Shown piece after piece: positions 63,343 to 64,000 of a stretch of DNA of 64,000 nt. Location of the stretch: positions 1 through 64,000 of the forward strand of contig NZ_JAQQPZ010000003.1 of the NCBI RefSeq assembly GCF_028750675.1, given 5' to 3'. Source of the DNA: Shewanella metallivivens. GTDB taxonomy: Bacteria; Pseudomonadota; Gammaproteobacteria; Enterobacterales; Shewanellaceae. The notes below the pieces were generated by a model, which worked only from the letters and a program-made list of their open reading frames with translations, did not search any database and was not told where the DNA came from. Numbering within the stretch: position 1 is the first letter of the stretch; each line of letters begins with the position of its first letter. The position numbers and the translations under genes were made by a program.

Positions 63343-64000
63343 TTAGTATTTTAAATCGTCAGGAATAGGTTGATTGAGTGGGATAGGTTTAGGCCTGCGA
63401 CCTTTACCTTTTTGATATTGCCTAAGTTGAAAGACATAAGCTAAAACCTGCGCAACGGCAGTAAATAAGCCCTCGGGCACTTGTTGATCTATCTTGGTGG
63501 TGTGGTAAATCGCCCGCGCGAGTGGCGGCGCTGACACAATCGCCACATTATGTTCGCGAGCAATCTCGCGAATTTTAAACGCAACATCATCCACACCTTT
63601 GGCAACTAAAAAGGGTGCTGATGAACGGCTAACATCATATTTAACCGCCACTGCGTAATGCTCTGGGTTAACCACAATCACATCAGCATTAGGTACCTCT
63701 GTCATCATCCGTCGCTGTGCCATCTCGTGCTGCATTTGTCTAATGCGGCTTTTCACTTCTGGCTTACCTTCGGTATCTTTGTACTCGTCTTTGACTTCTT
63801 GTTTGGTCATTTTAAGCTGTTTATTGTGATTCCAGATTTGAAATGGCACATCAATCACCACAATTAATAGCATCGAACTGCACAGTAAAATAAACATCCA
63901 CACCAACAGATCCAACGCGTGGTATACATTAGCGGGCAGATGATCACTTGATAAGGTTAAAATATCGAAAAAGTAAAAGCGTAATAAAAAATAAGCAGAT
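63343..64000 (-). CDS. flhB: FlhB, flagellar export switch protein (C-terminal part)
   Basis: The C-terminal 218 codons of flhB; the 5' part lies past the window end, the frame being open to 64000 beyond the internal ATG at 63915. It has two membrane segments, a linker, and the cytoplasmic domain (VNPEHYAVAVKYD, VPEGLFTAVAQVLAYVFQL). The autocleavage motif is NPEH (63658-63669), not the usual NPTH. FlhB changes the export substrate from rod-hook to filament after cleaving at this motif. The stop is 115 nt before the flhA start. Confidence 0.95.
   Translation of the reverse strand, partial: SAYFLLRFYFFDILTLSSDHLPANVYHALDLLVWMFILLCSSMLLIVVIDVPFQIWNHNKQLKMTKQEVKDEYKDTEGKPEVKSRIRQMQHEMAQRRMMTEVPNADVIVVNPEHYAVAVKYDVSRSSAPFLVAKGVDDVAFKIREIAREHNVAIVSAPPLARAIYHTTKIDQQVPEGLFTAVAQVLAYVFQLRQYQKGKGRRPKPIPLNQPIPDDLKY

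Overview
The window reads as a chromosomal piece of a marine gammaproteobacterium, most probably an EPA-producing, polarly flagellated Shewanella or close relative. The grounds are the pfaR-pfaA-pfaB-pfaC-pfaD polyunsaturated fatty acid synthase cluster with five acyl carrier protein domains in PfaA, the polar flagellar/chemotaxis operon flhB-flhA-flhF-flhG-fliA-cheYZAB-parC-parP-cheW, and the style of the small repeats. Genus is an inference from gene content; there is no rRNA or tRNA in the window.

Layout. (1) 1-2305 is a mobile or accessory edge: the 5' end of a REP-associated (Y1/IS200-like) transposase, upstream repeats, two genes that look like integron cassettes with attC sites but no integrase, and three tandem 178-bp repeats. 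(2) 2369-7758 (minus) and 8147-23968 (plus) are two divergent operons that look like one envelope system. The minus operon encodes a Tat-exported DUF1501-like protein, a LamG lipoprotein with two CxxCH motifs, and another CxxCH protein. The plus operon encodes a CxxCH beta-propeller-type lipoprotein, two outer-membrane barrels, a TlpA-type thioredoxin, a DUF4266 lipoprotein, a DUF3570 barrel, TPR proteins, and an ExbB/ExbD/ExbD/TonB-like motor. No known function could be assigned to the whole; it is the best candidate here for an undescribed system. (3) 24274-24924 is a small methyltransferase gene. (4) 25245-43747 is the pfa cluster plus a small cysteine-motif gene, closed by a strong terminator. 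The phosphopantetheinyl transferase (pfaE) needed to activate the ACPs is not in the window. (5) 43812-50079 holds a MITE-like element, an FAH-family hydrolase behind a 28-bp perfect palindrome, a rimB-rimK-aspartoacylase-like operon, a DUF2461 gene and an RNA methyltransferase. (6) 50149-64000 (minus) is the flagellar/chemotaxis operon, entered from flhB, which is cut by the window end. It has a good sigma-54 promoter candidate before flhA and ends at a 44-bp perfect palindrome that serves as a terminator.

Working together. The pfa proteins form one iterative synthase, and their overlapping starts suggest coupled translation. FlhA/FlhB are export-gate parts, FlhF/FlhG set flagellar position and number, and FliA is sigma-28. 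The Che proteins form the signalling system, with ParC/ParP expected to place it at the pole. In the envelope locus an inner-membrane proton channel could drive a TonB-like rod against TPR lipoproteins and outer-membrane barrels while heme and thiol proteins handle redox chemistry in the periplasm; this last picture is inference.
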